Origin: Methylacidimicrobium fagopyrum
GTDB lineage: Bacteria > Verrucomicrobiota > Verrucomicrobiia > Limisphaerales > UBA11358
NCBI GenBank assembly: GCA_026225255.1
Contig: JAMFSJ010000022.1
Location: 50,075 to 114,074 of the forward strand
DNA length: 64,000 bases
Direction: 5' to 3'
Below the pieces are notes generated by a model. That model was not told the DNA's origin. It did no database searches and saw nothing but the letters and a program-made list of their open reading frames with translations. The translations under genes and the position numbers were made by a program. Shown here piece after piece: positions 62,993 to 64,000 of this stretch (positions are counted from its first letter, which is position 1; each line of letters begins with the position of its first letter).

Positions 62993-63601
62993 TCAAGCGG
63001 CGCGTTTCCGGCAACGTCCCAGCAGCCAGCCGGCGATCAACCCCGCAACGAGACTGATGATTCCAACGATGACAGCGGCTTTTTTCGCGAGATCGAGCAT
63101 CACGTTATCAAAAAGGTTGGTCGAAGCGTGCATGCTGGCGATGACCCAGCGGCCATTTTCTTTAACCACGGTCGCACTCCAGCGTCCTCTGACATCGAGG
63201 TCTTTGCCGGTGGCTAATTTAAAATGTTCATTTGAACTACCGAAACAAATTCCCATGTTATCGCCATATAGAATTGTCAATTCATCTACTTTAAGATCGC
63301 AATGAAAACTATCCACCAGCTTGTTCGGGCCGGTCATTACCCGGTTGAAATAGTCCCGGACGCCGTCGCGGCCACGGCTGGTTTCCGCGTTGTGCCAGGT
63401 GATGACACAGTTAGTGCTGAGAAATGTCAGCGTGCTTTCTATGTCGCTTTTATTCATGGCCGTGAGTAGACCATCGCGCAACTGACGCAATTCCTGATGC
63501 GCCGGGTTTTCAGCTGTGGTTGTTTTCTGAGTTTGGGCCAATAACGCAACCGGTGTGAGCAAGGCGATGGCCAATGCGAAGCTGGTTAGATTTAATTTCA
63601 T
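62993..63601 (-). CDS. Secreted NTF2/SnoaL-like protein with C-terminal membrane anchor
   Basis: 202 residues. Signal peptide at 1-22 (LLTPVALLAQ). Residues about 35-155 match the DUF4440/SnoaL-like cone fold (LRDGLLTAMNKSDIESTLTFLS, SRGRDGVRDYFNRVM, VRGRWSATVVKENGRWVIAS). A membrane span (about 170-193) followed by GRCRKRAA ends the protein, so it is probably anchored with the domain outside. No active-site assignment is possible. Confidence 0.8.
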   Translation of the reverse strand: MKLNLTSFALAIALLTPVALLAQTQKTTTAENPAHQELRQLRDGLLTAMNKSDIESTLTFLSTNCVITWHNAETSRGRDGVRDYFNRVMTGPNKLVDSFHCDLKVDELTILYGDNMGICFGSSNEHFKLATGKDLDVRGRWSATVVKENGRWVIASMHASTNLFDNVMLDLAKKAAVIVGIISLVAGLIAGWLLGRCRKRAA

Positions 63602-63606
63602 GGGTT

Positions 63607-64000
63607 TTATTTTGATTGAGGAAGATGAGTCGAAAATTCATTGGCCGGTGCATCATGGTTGAAATTTTTGGCGACTGGAATTTTCGGTGATTGCTGGGGC
63701 AAAGCGGCAAGCCAGCGAAAAAAATCCACCATTTCAGCGTCCGCCGCGATGAATCGTCCGGGTCGATACTGCGTATCTCGAATTTGTGAAGACTCGGATA
63801 AAAGATGCCCGCGCGTGAACCAGCTTCGCGCAGCCAAACCAAGTTCGGGCAAGCCCCGCCGGGAAAAAACGATCACATCAAAATGGGTGCGGTCATCTTC
63901 CAACGGACGATACAAAACCAGAAAGCGACTGCAAGCACGGGGAAACTCCGCCTTCACGAGGTAAATCGTGCCGCCCCAATTATGAACCGTCAACGTGACG
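63607..64000 (-). CDS. 3' part of a truncated hypothetical gene
   Basis: The frame is open to the right edge and stops at 63607, 5 bp before the start of the NTF2-like gene, so the three minus-strand genes are probably one operon. The visible 130 residues (FLVLYRPLEDDRTHFDVIVFSRRG, FRWLAALPQQSPK) are soluble-looking; I do not recognise the family. Confidence 0.6.
   Translation of the reverse strand, partial: VTLTVHNWGGTIYLVKAEFPRACSRFLVLYRPLEDDRTHFDVIVFSRRGLPELGLAARSWFTRGHLLSESSQIRDTQYRPGRFIAADAEMVDFFRWLAALPQQSPKIPVAKNFNHDAPANEFSTHLPQSK

Overview
The window most likely comes from a Verrucomicrobiota chromosome. This is inferred from gene content, not from a marker gene: passenger-type proteins with autotransporter-associated beta-strand (PATR) repeats, prepilins with the LFADGSV-like tail of the H-X9-DG class, a 2305-residue secreted/membrane protein beside an ECF sigma factor, many secreted glycoside hydrolases, and few Shine-Dalgarno sequences. 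Most of the window is GC-rich. Three stretches are clearly AT-richer: the first 215 bases, the acyltransferase at 6223-7359, and 44354-45300.

Layout. 1-9311: a truncated gene, an SGNH hydrolase, a VapBC-type toxin-antitoxin pair followed by RNase D, a periplasmic trypsin-like protease, a secreted protein of unknown function, an acyltransferase and arginine decarboxylase (speA). 9486-18592: a divergent locus with the giant duplicated protein (minus strand) facing an ECF sigma factor and its overlapping membrane partner (plus strand). The giant protein and the partner both carry a pilin-like segment. 18860-35110: a ten-gene L-arabinose operon (ROK regulator, araA, GH51, GH127, araB, araD, ABC importer of three genes, GH27). 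Six of its junctions or coding starts, plus the inside of araB, carry palindromic repeat elements. 35097-44353 (minus): a lone CzcA-type RND pump, a phosphoesterase lipoprotein, a GH128-like/LamG/PATR surface protein and a small repeat-poor protein. 44635-45295: a degenerate array of 21-bp units centred on GATATC, in frame with a short ORF. 45468-48434: a NarL-type two-component system. 48604-61828: a PATR protein, two pseudopilins, then GH106, GH33, GH35 and GH43 genes. The end holds tRNA-Leu(CAG), an alpha/beta hydrolase, an NTF2-like protein and a truncated gene.

How the genes fit together. The secreted enzymes (alpha- and beta-L-arabinofuranosidases, GH27 alpha-galactosidase or beta-L-arabinopyranosidase, GH106 rhamnosidase, GH35 beta-galactosidase, GH43 resembling exo-beta-1,3-galactanase) match the linkages of plant arabinogalactan and rhamnogalacturonan side chains. 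The released L-arabinose would enter through the ABC importer and reach xylulose 5-phosphate through AraA, AraB and AraD.

Main unexplained signals: (1) REPIN-like elements scattered through the ara operon, two of them read in frame as protein; (2) the internally duplicated giant protein with an embedded, unprocessable pilin segment that recurs in the sigma-factor partner; (3) the 21-bp array, equal to two DNA turns; (4) a shared motif (ACCCRTTCGGGTAATGG) in front of four genes, including the response regulator; (5) promoters whose -10 box ends exactly 6 nt before the ATG, suggesting leaderless mRNAs.
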